Assembly: GCA_965220535.1 (NCBI GenBank)
Contig: OZ244833.1
Coordinates: 3,472,001-3,536,000, forward strand
Direction of reading: 5' to 3'
DNA: 64,000 bases
Source of the DNA: HK1 sp965220535
GTDB taxonomy: Bacteria > Pseudomonadota > Gammaproteobacteria > HK1
In this document: positions 19,032-28,709 of the stretch, piece by piece
Numbering within the stretch: position 1 is the stretch's first letter
How the letters are laid out: the number at the start of each line of letters is the position of its first letter
Notes under the pieces: generated by a model
Told to the model about the DNA's origin: nothing
Databases searched by the model: none
The model's input: only the letters and a program-made list of their open reading frames with translations
Position numbers and translations under genes: made by a program

Positions 19032-21719
19032 CTACGCCACGATATTGACGATCTTGCCGGGCACGACGATCACCCGCCGGATCTCCTTGCCCTCGATGAA
19101 GCGGGCGACATTCGCATTGCGCGTCGCCTCGGCCTCGATCGTCTGCCGATCCGCATCGGCCGCAACCCGGATCTGGGCCCGCAATTTGCCGTTGACTTGC
19201 ACCGCCAAATCGATCTCGTCGCGCACGATGGCGCTTTCGTCCACCTTCGGCCAAGCGGCATCGATCACCGCTTCTCGATGCCCGAGGGCCTGCCAGAGGA
19301 TATGGCAGATATGGGGGATCACCGGCGCGAGCATCAGCACGATCGCCTCGAGCGCTTCTTGGATCACCGCCCGCCGGATATCGTCCGCTCCTTGCGCGCT
19401 GTCCGCCGCTCCTTCCTCCCATCGACCGTCGAAGGTCGCGACTTCGTTCAGCAACTCCCGGCAGGCGGCGCAGGCGGTGTTGAATTTATAGCGGCGACCC
19501 ACATCGTCGCTGACCTTGGCGATGGTTTCGTGGGTGCGGCAGCGAAGGAAGCGCGCTTTGTTGTCCAGCGATTCGGGATCGATGCTTTCGGCACCGTTTG
19601 CGGCACCGTTTGCGGCACCGTTTGCGAAGCGCAAGACCGCCGATCCCTCGGGCACGGTATGTGCCCGCACCATCTGCCATAAGCGGCGCAGAAAGCGGGC
19701 GGCTCCGGCCACCGCGCTCCCCGACCATTCCAGCATCTGATCCGGCGGCGAAGTCTCCATCACATAAAGGCGCACGGTATCCGCGCCGTAGCGAGCGACC
19801 ATATCCTCCGGATCGACCCCGTTGTTTTTCGACTTCGACATCTTCTCGATGGGGCCGATCGAGAGGGCTTTCCCGTCGCTGCGCGTGCGGGCGCTCACGC
19901 TCCGACCGCGGGCATCGTGTTCGATATCCACCTCGGCCGGGGCGTAATAGCGGATCTGCCCTTCCTCTTCGCGATAAAAAGTCTCCGCCACCACCATGCC
20001 TTGGGTGAGCAGACTGGCGAAGGGTTCGCGCACCCGGCTCAGCCCCGCTTCGTTGACGAGTTTTTGGTAAAAGCGGGCGTACATCAGATGCAAGATGGCG
20101 TGCTCGATCCCGCCGATATATTGATCCACCGGCAGCCAGTAGTCGGCCCGCTCGTCAAGTTTGGCGCTATCGGCATCCGCGCAGCAAAAACGAGCGAAAT
20201 ACCAAGAGGATTCCATGAAGGTATCGAACGTGTCGGTATCGCGCCGCGCCGGACCGCCGCATTGCGGGCACTGCGTCTCGACGAAGGAGTCGAGCTTGCC
20301 CAAGGGCGAGCCGCCGCCGGAGAGGTCCACATCCTCGGGCAAAAGGACCGGTAGTTGCTCGTCGGGGACTTTGACCATCCCGCAGTCGTCGCAATGGACG
20401 ATCGGGACCGGACACCCCCAGTAGCGCTGGCGCGAAACCCCCCAATCGTGCAGGCGGTAGTTGACGCGGCGTACCCCGCGATCGTTCTCTTCGAGCCATG
20501 TCGCCATCGCCTCGAAGCATTCGTCGAAGCGCAAGCCCGAGTATTCCCCGGAGTCGATGACGACGCCGTCTTTGCCGGTCCAGGCGGCGTTTTGGATATC
20601 GACGCTCTCGTCGCTCGCTGCGGGGTCGGGGGCGATGACCTGACGGATGGGCAGGCCGTAGCGGCGGGCGAATTCGTGATCGCGCTCGTCGTGGGCGGGG
20701 ACCGCCATGATCGCCCCGGTGCCGTAAGCCATCAAAACGAAATTCGCGACCCAGATCGGGATGCGTTCATCGTTGAAAGGGTTGATCGCATGCAGGCCGA
20801 GATCGCAGCCGCGTTTGTCGACCGTCTCGATCTCCGCCTCGGAGGTGCCGCCGCGGCGACATTCCTCGATGAACGCCGCCACCTCGGGTCGGCTCTCGGC
20901 GACCCGAACGGCCAAGGGGTGATCCGCAGCCACCGCCATGAAGGTCGCGCCGTAGACGGTATCGGGACGGGTGGTGAAAACGCGCAAGGGTTCCAGATCC
21001 GACTCGTCGGCGATCTCGAAGTCGATCTCCGTGCCCGTCGAGCGTCCGATCCAGTTGCGTTGCATCGTTTTGACCGCCTCGGGCCAATCGATATTGTCGA
21101 GCTCGTCGAGCAGCTCGTCCGCATAATCGGTGATGCGCAAGAACCACTGCGGGATGCGGCGGCGTTCCACCAAGGCCTCGGAGCGCCAACCGCGCCCGTC
21201 GATGACCTGCTCGTTGGCCAGCACCGTCCCTTCGACCGGATCCCAGTTGACCTCCGCTTCCCGGCGATAGGCGATCCCCTTGTCGAACAGGCGGGTGAAA
21301 AGCCATTGCTCCCAGCGGTAGTAATCCGGATCGCAAGTGGCCAATTCCCGCTTCCAGTCGTAAGCGAAGCCGAGCCGGCGCAGTTGCTGTTTCATCTGCG
21401 CGATATTCTCTCGTGTCCAACGCGCCGGAGGCACTCGATTGACGATCGCCGCGTTCTCCGCCGGCAGCCCGAAGGCATCCCAACCCATCGGCTGCAGGAC
21501 ATTGCGTCCGCGCATGCGTTGGTAGCGGCTGATCACGTCCCCGATGGCGTAGTTCCGGACATGACCGATATGGAGTTTGCCGCTCGGGTAGGGAAACATC
21601 GACAGACAATAAAATTTTTCGCGGGAGGGATCCTCCTCGACCTCGAAAGATCGATGCTCCTCCCAATAGGTCTGCGCTTCTTTTTCCACCTCTTCGGGGG
21701 TATAGCGCTCGTCCATCAT
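19032..21719 (-). CDS. leuS: Leucyl-tRNA synthetase
   Basis: An 895-residue class I LeuRS charging tRNA-Leu. The MFPYPSGKLHIGHVRNY stretch carries the HIGH motif near residue 50. The CP1 editing domain (TRPDTVYGATFM) follows, then KMSKSKNNGVDPED near residue 630, and a C-terminal domain ending VPGKIVNIVA. Near residue 700 a short ANGAANGAANGAE insert is coded by a 12-bp tandem repeat. It heads leuS-lptE-holA; an MscS gene lies 118 bp upstream on the same strand. Confidence 0.97.
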   Translation of the reverse strand: MMDERYTPEEVEKEAQTYWEEHRSFEVEEDPSREKFYCLSMFPYPSGKLHIGHVRNYAIGDVISRYQRMRGRNVLQPMGWDAFGLPAENAAIVNRVPPARWTRENIAQMKQQLRRLGFAYDWKRELATCDPDYYRWEQWLFTRLFDKGIAYRREAEVNWDPVEGTVLANEQVIDGRGWRSEALVERRRIPQWFLRITDYADELLDELDNIDWPEAVKTMQRNWIGRSTGTEIDFEIADESDLEPLRVFTTRPDTVYGATFMAVAADHPLAVRVAESRPEVAAFIEECRRGGTSEAEIETVDKRGCDLGLHAINPFNDERIPIWVANFVLMAYGTGAIMAVPAHDERDHEFARRYGLPIRQVIAPDPAASDESVDIQNAAWTGKDGVVIDSGEYSGLRFDECFEAMATWLEENDRGVRRVNYRLHDWGVSRQRYWGCPVPIVHCDDCGMVKVPDEQLPVLLPEDVDLSGGGSPLGKLDSFVETQCPQCGGPARRDTDTFDTFMESSWYFARFCCADADSAKLDERADYWLPVDQYIGGIEHAILHLMYARFYQKLVNEAGLSRVREPFASLLTQGMVVAETFYREEEGQIRYYAPAEVDIEHDARGRSVSARTRSDGKALSIGPIEKMSKSKNNGVDPEDMVARYGADTVRLYVMETSPPDQMLEWSGSAVAGAARFLRRLWQMVRAHTVPEGSAVLRFANGAANGAANGAESIDPESLDNKARFLRCRTHETIAKVSDDVGRRYKFNTACAACRELLNEVATFDGRWEEGAADSAQGADDIRRAVIQEALEAIVLMLAPVIPHICHILWQALGHREAVIDAAWPKVDESAIVRDEIDLAVQVNGKLRAQIRVAADADRQTIEAEATRNANVARFIEGKEIRRVIVVPGKIVNIVA
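19591..19626. repeat. 12-bp tandem repeat inside leuS
   Basis: Three exact copies of GCACCGTTTGCG. They code for an in-frame ANGA repeat in the anticodon-binding region of LeuRS and look like a slippage-grown loop. Confidence 0.85.
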
Positions 21720-21837
21720 CGTTGCGGCTTCCTAAGGATTGGTGGGGGATCGAAAAATCCCGCTGATTCCGGGGGTTCCGGGGATTCCGGGGGTTTCGGA
21801 ACCGGCGGGCCGGGGGCGACAAGCCGAGGGCATACCT

Positions 21838-23010
21838 TCAATCCTCGGCATCGATCGGCAAGGAGGGTCGGTCGGACCCTCGGCTTTTCGCTAAGGGTTG
21901 CGGAGGGGCATCGTGCGAGTTTTCATCTTCCTTATCTTCCTTGACGAGATGCAAAGTCGAGGTCGGGAAGGCGATCTCCGCTCCGTGAGCCTCGACGATA
22001 TCGATGATGCGCAGCAGCACGTCCTGCTTGACTACGTGAAAGCGCGCCCAAGCGGTGGTGCGGGTATAGCAGTAGATGAAAAAGTCGAGCGAGGACGGCG
22101 CAAGGGCATTGAAATTCACCATCAGGAAATTGTCGGTGTCGATATCCTCGTGGGCTTTGAGCATCGTCTCGACCTCCTTGACGATCTTCCCCATCACCGA
22201 CGCATCCTGATAGCGGATGCCGATGGTCTCGTTGAGCAGGCGATTTTTCATGCGCGAGGGGTTTTCGACCGAGATATTGGCGAAGGCATTGTTCGGGATA
22301 TAAAGGGGGCGGGTATCGAATTTCCGGATCAGCGTCTGGCGCCAGCCGATATCTTCGACCACCCCTTCGATCTCCCGATCGTCGGAACGAACCCAGTCCC
22401 CGATCGCGAAGGGGCGATCGAGGTAGATCATCAGCCCCCCGAAAAAATTGGCGAGCAGATCCTTGGCCGCGAAGCCGACCGCGATTCCCCCGATCCCGCC
22501 GAAGGCCAGCACCCCGGAAATGCTAAAGCCCAAGTTTTGCAAGGCGACGAGGAAGGCGGTGATCAACACCGACAGCCGCAGCAGTTTCGCGATGGCATCC
22601 AAGGTGGCGCGATCGTATTGTTCTCCCTTGGCCTGTTTGTCGGCGACGATCTCTCTTTCCGCGATGCGGATGAAGCGCACCGCGAACCAAGCCGCGGTCG
22701 CGATGATTCCGACATCGCGCAAGGGACTGATCGCCTCGAGGAGAACCGTATCGGTCTCCGCCTGGATGATCCGGATCGCGAAGGCGACCCCGACGATCCA
22801 TATAAAAATCCGCAGCGGCGTGCTCAAGGCCTCGAAGAAACTCTCGTCCCAGATGCTCGGGGTCCGCTGCAGAGCCTTTCGCATTTTGCCCACCATCGAC
22901 TTCGTTCCGAGCCCGAACAGCGCGGTCAGGAAGATGACGATGAATATCTGGACGACCCAAGACTGGATGCCGACCTTGTCCAGGATTTCTATGAATGCAC
23001 TCGGTTCCAT
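21838..23010 (-). CDS. MscS-family mechanosensitive channel
   Basis: A 390-residue inner-membrane protein. N-terminal helices include VVQIFIVIFLTALFGLG and LRIFIWIVGVAFAIRI. The pore-lining segment with the MscS signature reads SGVLAFGGIGGIAVGFAAKD, followed by LLANFFGGLMIYLDRPFAIGDWV and the cytoplasmic beta/vestibule domain (EGVVEDIGWRQTLIRKFD). It is larger than E. coli MscS (286 residues) and closer to YnaI-like channels. It likely protects against osmotic downshock. It ends in a charged low-complexity tail. Confidence 0.92.
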   Translation of the reverse strand: MEPSAFIEILDKVGIQSWVVQIFIVIFLTALFGLGTKSMVGKMRKALQRTPSIWDESFFEALSTPLRIFIWIVGVAFAIRIIQAETDTVLLEAISPLRDVGIIATAAWFAVRFIRIAEREIVADKQAKGEQYDRATLDAIAKLLRLSVLITAFLVALQNLGFSISGVLAFGGIGGIAVGFAAKDLLANFFGGLMIYLDRPFAIGDWVRSDDREIEGVVEDIGWRQTLIRKFDTRPLYIPNNAFANISVENPSRMKNRLLNETIGIRYQDASVMGKIVKEVETMLKAHEDIDTDNFLMVNFNALAPSSLDFFIYCYTRTTAWARFHVVKQDVLLRIIDIVEAHGAEIAFPTSTLHLVKEDKEDENSHDAPPQPLAKSRGSDRPSLPIDAED

Positions 23011-23174
23011 CGACGGTTTTTCGGATCAGGTTTTTTCGGATCAGGGGTGAAAAGACGAGATTTTTGCGCTTCGAAATCGCTCGGTCGATTCTTTTTTCGC
23101 ATCGGCAAGGGGCGGGTATCCCCGACATAAAACGATGATTATGCCGGATATCCCGGAAGGTCGATCAAAAGACA

Positions 23175-24248
23175 TCAATCGCTTGCGCGATGGCGGCCGA
23201 ATCGGCGAAAGAGGTCGAAGATGATCGGAGCGGCCATCACGATCAAAGCGATCCGAAAGACATGATGGACGGCGATGAACGCGGTATCCATTCCCAAAGA
23301 AAGGGCGATGATACTCATCTCCGCCAGGCCGCCCGGGGAGTAGGCGAGCACGATGGAATGCCATTCGATCCCCGTGATTTCTTGCAATCCGAAGGCGAAA
23401 GCGATGGTCGCGGCGAGCATCACGGCGGTCGAACTCAGCGAGAGCGCCATCATATTGCGCACCGTGCGCAGCGAGATCCCGGAAAAACGCGAGCCCAAGG
23501 AGGAGCCGACGATCACTTGGGCCACCGCCACGACCTCCCACGGGGGAGCGGATTCGCTGATCCCGGTGGCGTGCACCGCCGCGCTGGCGAGCATCGGTCC
23601 TGCGAGTTGCCATGCGGGCATGCGGATCATCTTTCCCGCGATCGAACCGACGAGGGCGCAGCTCGCCAGCATCAGCATATCGATGGCTTCGACATCGACG
23701 AGCGAGGGGCCTATCGAAGAGGGTTCGGGGATCACACCGGTGGTGATGCGAAACCAAAAAGGAATGATCAGCACGACCAGCAGCACGCGCGAGGCATGGA
23801 TCAGGGCGACGACCCGATCGTCCGCGCCCGCCGCCGCCCCCGCAACGACCATCTCCGCCAAGCCCCCGGGGGTGGCGGAAAAATAGGCGGTGGGTACGTC
23901 GAAACCCGCGACGCGGCGGAAATAGACGAAGAGAACGGCGATCAGGAGGAACAGATAGAGCATCAGGCACAGCAGCGAGAGCATCCACTCGCCCGCTTTT
24001 TCGAATATCTCGGGGGTGAAACTGGCCCCGAGCAGCACCCCGATGACCGCGATCATCACCGAGCGCATCTTGATCGGCAGTTGCATCCTCGCCCCGCCGA
24101 GCGAGCAGGCGGTGGTGGCGACCATCGCTCCGATCATCCACGGCAAGGGCATGTTCAGCCACGCGAAAACCGCGCCTCCCACGGCACCGATGGCGATGGT
24201 ACGAAGCAGGATGAACCACCAAAGCAAAGAGAAGGGTTTGATCGGCAC
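23175..24248 (-). CDS. AbrB-family membrane protein (tandem AbrB duplication)
   Basis: A hydrophobic protein of about 357 residues with two homologous halves, each with the duplicated-AbrB signature: TPGGLAEMVVAGAAAGAD in the first and SPGGLAEMSIIALSLGMD in the second. About ten membrane helices are expected. Proteins of this family are often mislabelled 'ammonia monooxygenase'; their transport or regulatory role is unsettled. I chose the GTG at 24248 (VPIKPFSLLWWF) because the frame upstream of it does not look coding. The frame stays open to an ATG at 24446. Confidence 0.75.
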   Translation of the reverse strand: MPIKPFSLLWWFILLRTIAIGAVGGAVFAWLNMPLPWMIGAMVATTACSLGGARMQLPIKMRSVMIAVIGVLLGASFTPEIFEKAGEWMLSLLCLMLYLFLLIAVLFVYFRRVAGFDVPTAYFSATPGGLAEMVVAGAAAGADDRVVALIHASRVLLVVLIIPFWFRITTGVIPEPSSIGPSLVDVEAIDMLMLASCALVGSIAGKMIRMPAWQLAGPMLASAAVHATGISESAPPWEVVAVAQVIVGSSLGSRFSGISLRTVRNMMALSLSSTAVMLAATIAFAFGLQEITGIEWHSIVLAYSPGGLAEMSIIALSLGMDTAFIAVHHVFRIALIVMAAPIIFDLFRRFGRHRASD

Positions 24249-25811
24249 AGGTATCGGTGGAGACGAAAGGAGTTTTTCGATGCGAATCCCCGCCGGCAAT
24301 CGTGAACCGGCGTGATCGATCGCGAAGCACGTCTTGTGCGGGATCCTTCGATTTTGCCGGTGGTCCACGGCGGCCCCGACACCGCCGACACCCCGGTCGG
24401 GATTCGATCGAGGCCTCGATATCCTTGGCCTTGATTCCGACGGCAACCGGCAAGGCGCTTGTCGTGCGGCTAGTCTTGCAGCTAGTCTTGCAGGCCGATG
24501 GCTTGGCTATCGAAGGGGAGACGGGCGGCGAGGGCCTCGGTATCGCTCGGATGTCGTTCGCCCCGCCAAGAGCGTGGCCAAAAGCGTGGCGAGCCCCGGC
24601 GCGAAGGCCGGATCGGGGGGAATCCTTATCCCTTCGACATCGAGACAAGTGGCGAATCGCCGGCCCTTTCGTCCGTGCGCTCGAAAGCGGTCGGCATCGA
24701 AGCGAGCCTCGGCTTGCCGTCCCGCAACCCATCCCCTCGGGCTTTCTCGATCGTTTCCTGCGTCGTCGTTTTCGAAGATCGACCCTCGAGCATCGATCCC
24801 TGAGCATCGACCATGGCTTCGCCCGGCCAGCCCGACTTCGATAAGTCGATATCGTGTCAATCGTCGAGCGAGGGCGACAAAGAGAATGAATCCATGCAAG
24901 AGGGGTAGCGATTTTTCTCGCGCCAATTCCCGCAATTTTCCCCGCAATTATACGCATCATCGGATCCCCCGACGGGATCGCCGATGGCAACGGGCTATCG
25001 GAAGCGCTTTTATCGGCTCGAATAGACTCGAAAGCGCACGATCGCGTCGCCCTCAGCCTGCGCTTCTCGCCGATATTTGAAAAAAAGACCATCGCCGAAC
25101 CCACTTTCGAACGCGCGGCCAAGCCCTCGATCGTTCGTCGCTTAGCAAAGGAGTGGGGGAAGCCTTTCACCGACCATCCCGCCCGCGCTCGCCGTCTCGC
25201 CGAAATCCCCAAAAAACGAGATCGAGCCGGCGATCATCTTGAGGGGCGTCTCGAAAAAACCCCGAAGCAAGGGAATATCGATGAAACCGCCCTAAGAGAG
25301 CGCACCACCGACCCATCGCTATCGACCACCGCAGCCGGAGCGAACGACCGATCCGGCACGCGCAGGTCGTTCGCCTTCGGGGTTGTCGGTATCGCCGTCG
25401 GTGCGAAAGGGGCGTTCGAGGCGGTCAAGATCGGATCGAAAAGGGCCTCGGTCGATTCGTTCTATTCGCGATGACGCTGTTCATCCCGGGCCCTTGGGCA
25501 TTGCTCGCATTCGCGTTTATGTCGATCGCTCCGATAACCGGCTTGACGCCATCGCGCTCGATCGGTTACCGATCTCGAAGCGATGCGACCATCACACCCG
25601 AGATCGTGCCGAAACCGAAAGAGCGCAAAAAGGATATCGATAGTCAAGCGATGTGCTTGAACGTGCCGGTAGACGACTCGGCGATGCATCGCAAGCGCCG
25701 GCCGAAAGATACTCGACCATCGAGGCAAAGCGTGGGCGCAGGTGGGCGAGTATCGTCTGCAAGAGTGCAAAATCGAGCCATGGGTAGATATTCGTGCAAG
25801 ATAACCGCCGA
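24249..25811. other. 1.5-kb stretch without a recognisable gene
   Basis: Open frames here are Arg/Ser-rich on both strands and match nothing I know. Short direct repeats occur (GCTAGTCTTGCAG twice near 24470-24495). I take it as decayed DNA. Confidence 0.5.
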
Positions 25812-26193
25812 TGCTTCGCTCCCATCGCTCGATTGTTGGAAAGGAGGCATCGCCCGGAATCGAGATCGAGAGCGCAGCTTCGCGCTTCGCTCGCCCCGAG
25901 ACCGGGCGGACGGGTGAATTGATCGCGTGTCGGGAAGAATTCGGGTGCTGGATATCGCCACCTTCGTGGCCGCTCCTTTCGCCTCCGCTTGCCTTGCAGA
26001 GTTCGAAGCGGGGATGATCAATTCAGAACGCCCCGAAGAGGGCGACGATCTTTCCCTTGCCCCATCGCTCGATAGGCGGAATGGAAGCATCGCTTGGCCA
26101 AGACCGATCGCGAGAGCGCCGCTTCGCGCCTCGTTCGCCCCAAGACCAAGCGCACGAGTGAACGGAACGAACGATCAGGAGGGATTCGCGTGA
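25812..26193 (+). pseudogene. Echo of the CoA-transferase 5' end
   Basis: A diverged upstream copy of the region around the CoA-transferase start. CCCATCGCTCGAT at 25821 matches 26061, and TTCGGGTGCTGGATATCGCC in the gene matches 25941-25960. An 88-codon frame from GTG 25927 shares IRVLDIATFVAAPFASACL and AEF with the real N-terminus, then drifts. Over the first 22 shared codons I count six base changes, all synonymous. The frame ends at a TGA that overlaps the real GTG start (GTGA), so it could also act as a coupled leader. Most likely the remains of a tandem paralogue. Confidence 0.7.
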
Positions 26194-27395
26194 CAGCGAC
26201 CATCAAACCCTTGGACGATATTCGGGTGCTGGATATCGCCACCTTCGTGGCCGCACCCTTCGCTTCCGCCTGTCTTGCGGAGTTCGGGGCGGAGGTGATC
26301 AAGATAGAACGCCCTAAGGAGGGCGACGATCTCCGTCGGCTCGGCACCCCGAGCGATAGCGGGGATAGTTGGTGGTGGCTCAACGATGCCCGCAACAAAA
26401 AGTGCATCACCCTCGATCTGAAGCACGATCGCGGGGCGAATCTTTTTCGTCGATTGGCGGCGAGTGCGGATGTGGTGGTCGAGAATTTTCGTCCCGGCAC
26501 CTTGGAGCGTTGGGGGATCGGATTCGCCGATCTGTTGGCGATCAATCCGCGGCTGGTCATGCTGCGCATCTCCGCCTACGGCCAGAGCGGGCCGAAATCG
26601 TCCCTCCCCGGTTTTGCCCGCATCGCCCAGGCTTATGCGGGCCTTTCCTATCTAACCGGCACGCCGCAGACCCCGCCACTGATCGCCGGCTCCACCACCT
26701 TGGCCGACTATCTTTCCGGCCTTTACGGAGCCTTCGGCGTGATGCTGGCCTTGCGGGCGCGCGAGCGGACCGGACGCGGTCAATCCATCGACGTCGCCTT
26801 GCACGATGGCATCTTTCGCTTTCTCGACGAAATCGCCGCCGTTTATGACCGAACCGGCACCGTACGCGAACGAAGCGGCACCGAAACCTACGCCGCCGTG
26901 CCTCATAGCCACTACCCTTGCGCCGACGGGAAATGGGTGGCGATCGCGTGCACCAACGATCGCATCTTCGCCCGCCTCGCTCGAACGATGGGAGAGCCGT
27001 CTCTTGCCGACCCCTCGATCTTCGGTCGCAAGGAGTCGCGACTCGCCAAGCGAGACGAAGTGAACGCCGCGGTACGAGGGTGGACCGAAAGTCTCGAAAG
27101 GGACACCGTCATCCACCGCTGCGCCGAGGGCGACGTCCCTTGCGGCCCGATATGCAGCATCGAAGACATATTCGAAGAGGAACAATTCTGGGCTCGCGAC
27201 ACCCTCGTTCGGGTACCGGATCCGCGCATCGGCGATGTCGCGGTACAAGGAACGATTCCGAAACTATCCGACACCCCCGGCGAGATCCACCATCTCGGCC
27301 CGTCCCTCGCCGCCCACAACCGAGAAATCTACCAAACCGAGCTCGGCCTTTCCCCCGAGGAATTCGCCGCCTTGGAAAGGGAAGGGGTGATTTGA
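26190..27395 (+). CDS. Family III CoA-transferase (CaiB/BaiF)
   Basis: A 401-residue class III acyl-CoA transferase, which moves CoA between carboxylic acids in the cytoplasm. N-terminal VLDIATFVAAPFASACLAEFG, GAEVIKIERPKEGDDLR and KKCITLDLKHDRGANLFRRL are typical. DVALHDG near residue 206 probably carries the catalytic Asp. The start is a GTG with AGGAGG 7 bases upstream. The substrate cannot be told; nearby catabolic genes (CitE-like lyase, PhyH, TRAP) fit carboxylic acid degradation. The 5' end is duplicated just upstream. Confidence 0.9.
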   Translation: MTATIKPLDDIRVLDIATFVAAPFASACLAEFGAEVIKIERPKEGDDLRRLGTPSDSGDSWWWLNDARNKKCITLDLKHDRGANLFRRLAASADVVVENFRPGTLERWGIGFADLLAINPRLVMLRISAYGQSGPKSSLPGFARIAQAYAGLSYLTGTPQTPPLIAGSTTLADYLSGLYGAFGVMLALRARERTGRGQSIDVALHDGIFRFLDEIAAVYDRTGTVRERSGTETYAAVPHSHYPCADGKWVAIACTNDRIFARLARTMGEPSLADPSIFGRKESRLAKRDEVNAAVRGWTESLERDTVIHRCAEGDVPCGPICSIEDIFEEEQFWARDTLVRVPDPRIGDVAVQGTIPKLSDTPGEIHHLGPSLAAHNREIYQTELGLSPEEFAALEREGVI

Positions 27396-27604
27396 AAGCG
27401 AGCGGGTGGATGCCGATGCTCTATCTAACCTATCGGCGCATCGAAGGTCTCTTGCAGGCGTTGAAATATCGGTGACAGACGCTCTGCCGGTCTTGCGATA
27501 TTGGGCGTGTCAATCATCGATAGCACCGAAACCGGAGGACCGTTTCTTTCTGTCGGACTCTTGCGGATTCGGGGGTGCTGAAAGCGGGCTAGGAAACATT
27601 CTTA

Positions 27605-28600
27605 TCAGCATTGCTGTGCCACTTTCACCGACCGGGCGGACCAGTTTTTGGCAGTTTCGGAGATGATCTTTTTCATATCGGCATTCGTTTGTTCGAGAAT
27701 ATATTTTCTGAACACGGTCATGCCGAATTCCTCGGCTTCGGAATAACTCGAACCGCCAAGACGCTTTGCCAAAGAAATCGGTGAATGGCCCAAGGGGGTG
27801 TCGATTCTTTTTTCGAATTTCTCGAGCCACCTTTTCAAATTTGCTTGGGTCGGAGCCGGAAGGCTCATACGAACTTGGAATCGACGCCATACCGCGCGAT
27901 CCAAAAGTTCTGCGTGATTGGTCGCCCCGATCACCGTAACGTGGCTCGGGAGATTGTCGATTTGCATGAGCAGCGAACTCACCACTCGCTTGATTTCACC
28001 GGTTTCGTGGATATCGCCTCTTTCCTTGCCGAGGGTTTCGAACTCATCGAAAAAGAGGACGCATCGGCGCGTGGATGCATATTCGAATAAGTTTTTCAAT
28101 CGAAGGGATGTTTCGCCGAGGAAGGTACCGACGACGCTTTCATAGCGAACGACAAGAAAGGAAACTCCCATCTCATAAGCAAGGGCTTCGGCTAGGGAAG
28201 TCTTGCCGTTTCCGGGCGGACCGATCAGAAGTATGCGATTTCTCGGCTCCATATTATGGGAGCGGAGCAGGTCGGCTCGGAATTGTTCTTGAATCAGGCT
28301 TTGGCAAATCTCCAGCACCTCGTCAGGGAGGATGAGTTCGGATATTTTTCTTTGCGGCGTCGATTCGTGAAACAGGCTCTGCGTTTTCCAGCGGTCCATC
28401 ATCCGTCCGGGATGACGACCGTTGAGCGCCGGGGGCTCGGCCGGCGGGGAGTTGAGCGTCTCCTCCAATCGATCGGCCAAAACCCCGTGTTGTTTGCTCC
28501 TTTCTTCGCTGATGATGGCTTCGACGACCTTCCTAAAGGCCGCCTTGTCTTCTCGCACCGCGGATTGAACGAGACGAGTGAGCAGATCCGCTCTTGCCAT
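27605..28600 (-). CDS. AAA+ ATPase, MoxR/FtsH-like type
   Basis: A 331-residue protein with one AAA module after a helical N-terminal domain of about 100 residues. Walker A is IGPPGNGKTSLAEALA, Walker B VLFFDEFET, sensor 1 VTVIGATNHAELLDRAVWRR with the Arg finger pair. The family is often encoded beside a subtilisin-like (S8) protease, but no protease gene is seen on either side. It follows the AlbA_2 gene by 109 bp on the same strand, so the two may be cotranscribed. Function unknown; a regulatory or defence ATPase is possible. Confidence 0.8.
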   Translation of the reverse strand: MARADLLTRLVQSAVREDKAAFRKVVEAIISEERSKQHGVLADRLEETLNSPPAEPPALNGRHPGRMMDRWKTQSLFHESTPQRKISELILPDEVLEICQSLIQEQFRADLLRSHNMEPRNRILLIGPPGNGKTSLAEALAYEMGVSFLVVRYESVVGTFLGETSLRLKNLFEYASTRRCVLFFDEFETLGKERGDIHETGEIKRVVSSLLMQIDNLPSHVTVIGATNHAELLDRAVWRRFQVRMSLPAPTQANLKRWLEKFEKRIDTPLGHSPISLAKRLGGSSYSEAEEFGMTVFRKYILEQTNADMKKIISETAKNWSARSVKVAQQC

Positions 28601-28709
28601 GATTCGTATCCCTATGTCGTGGATCGGTCGCTCGATGGGTAGATGAAATCGGCGACTATTCGATCAGGTATTCAATTTGCGTTTCAAAAAAGCATCGAGG
28701 CGAAGAAGT

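Noticed and set aside
16911..19682. A 923-codon plus-strand frame across holA, lptE and leuS
   Set aside because: Antisense to three well-identified genes.
19486..19740. Second initiation or split of leuS at the 12-bp repeat
   Set aside because: The repeat is a multiple of three and leaves the frame intact.
23041..25212. A 723-codon minus-strand frame over the AbrB gene
   Set aside because: Arg-rich out-of-frame reading; the membrane protein in another frame has clear domain signatures.
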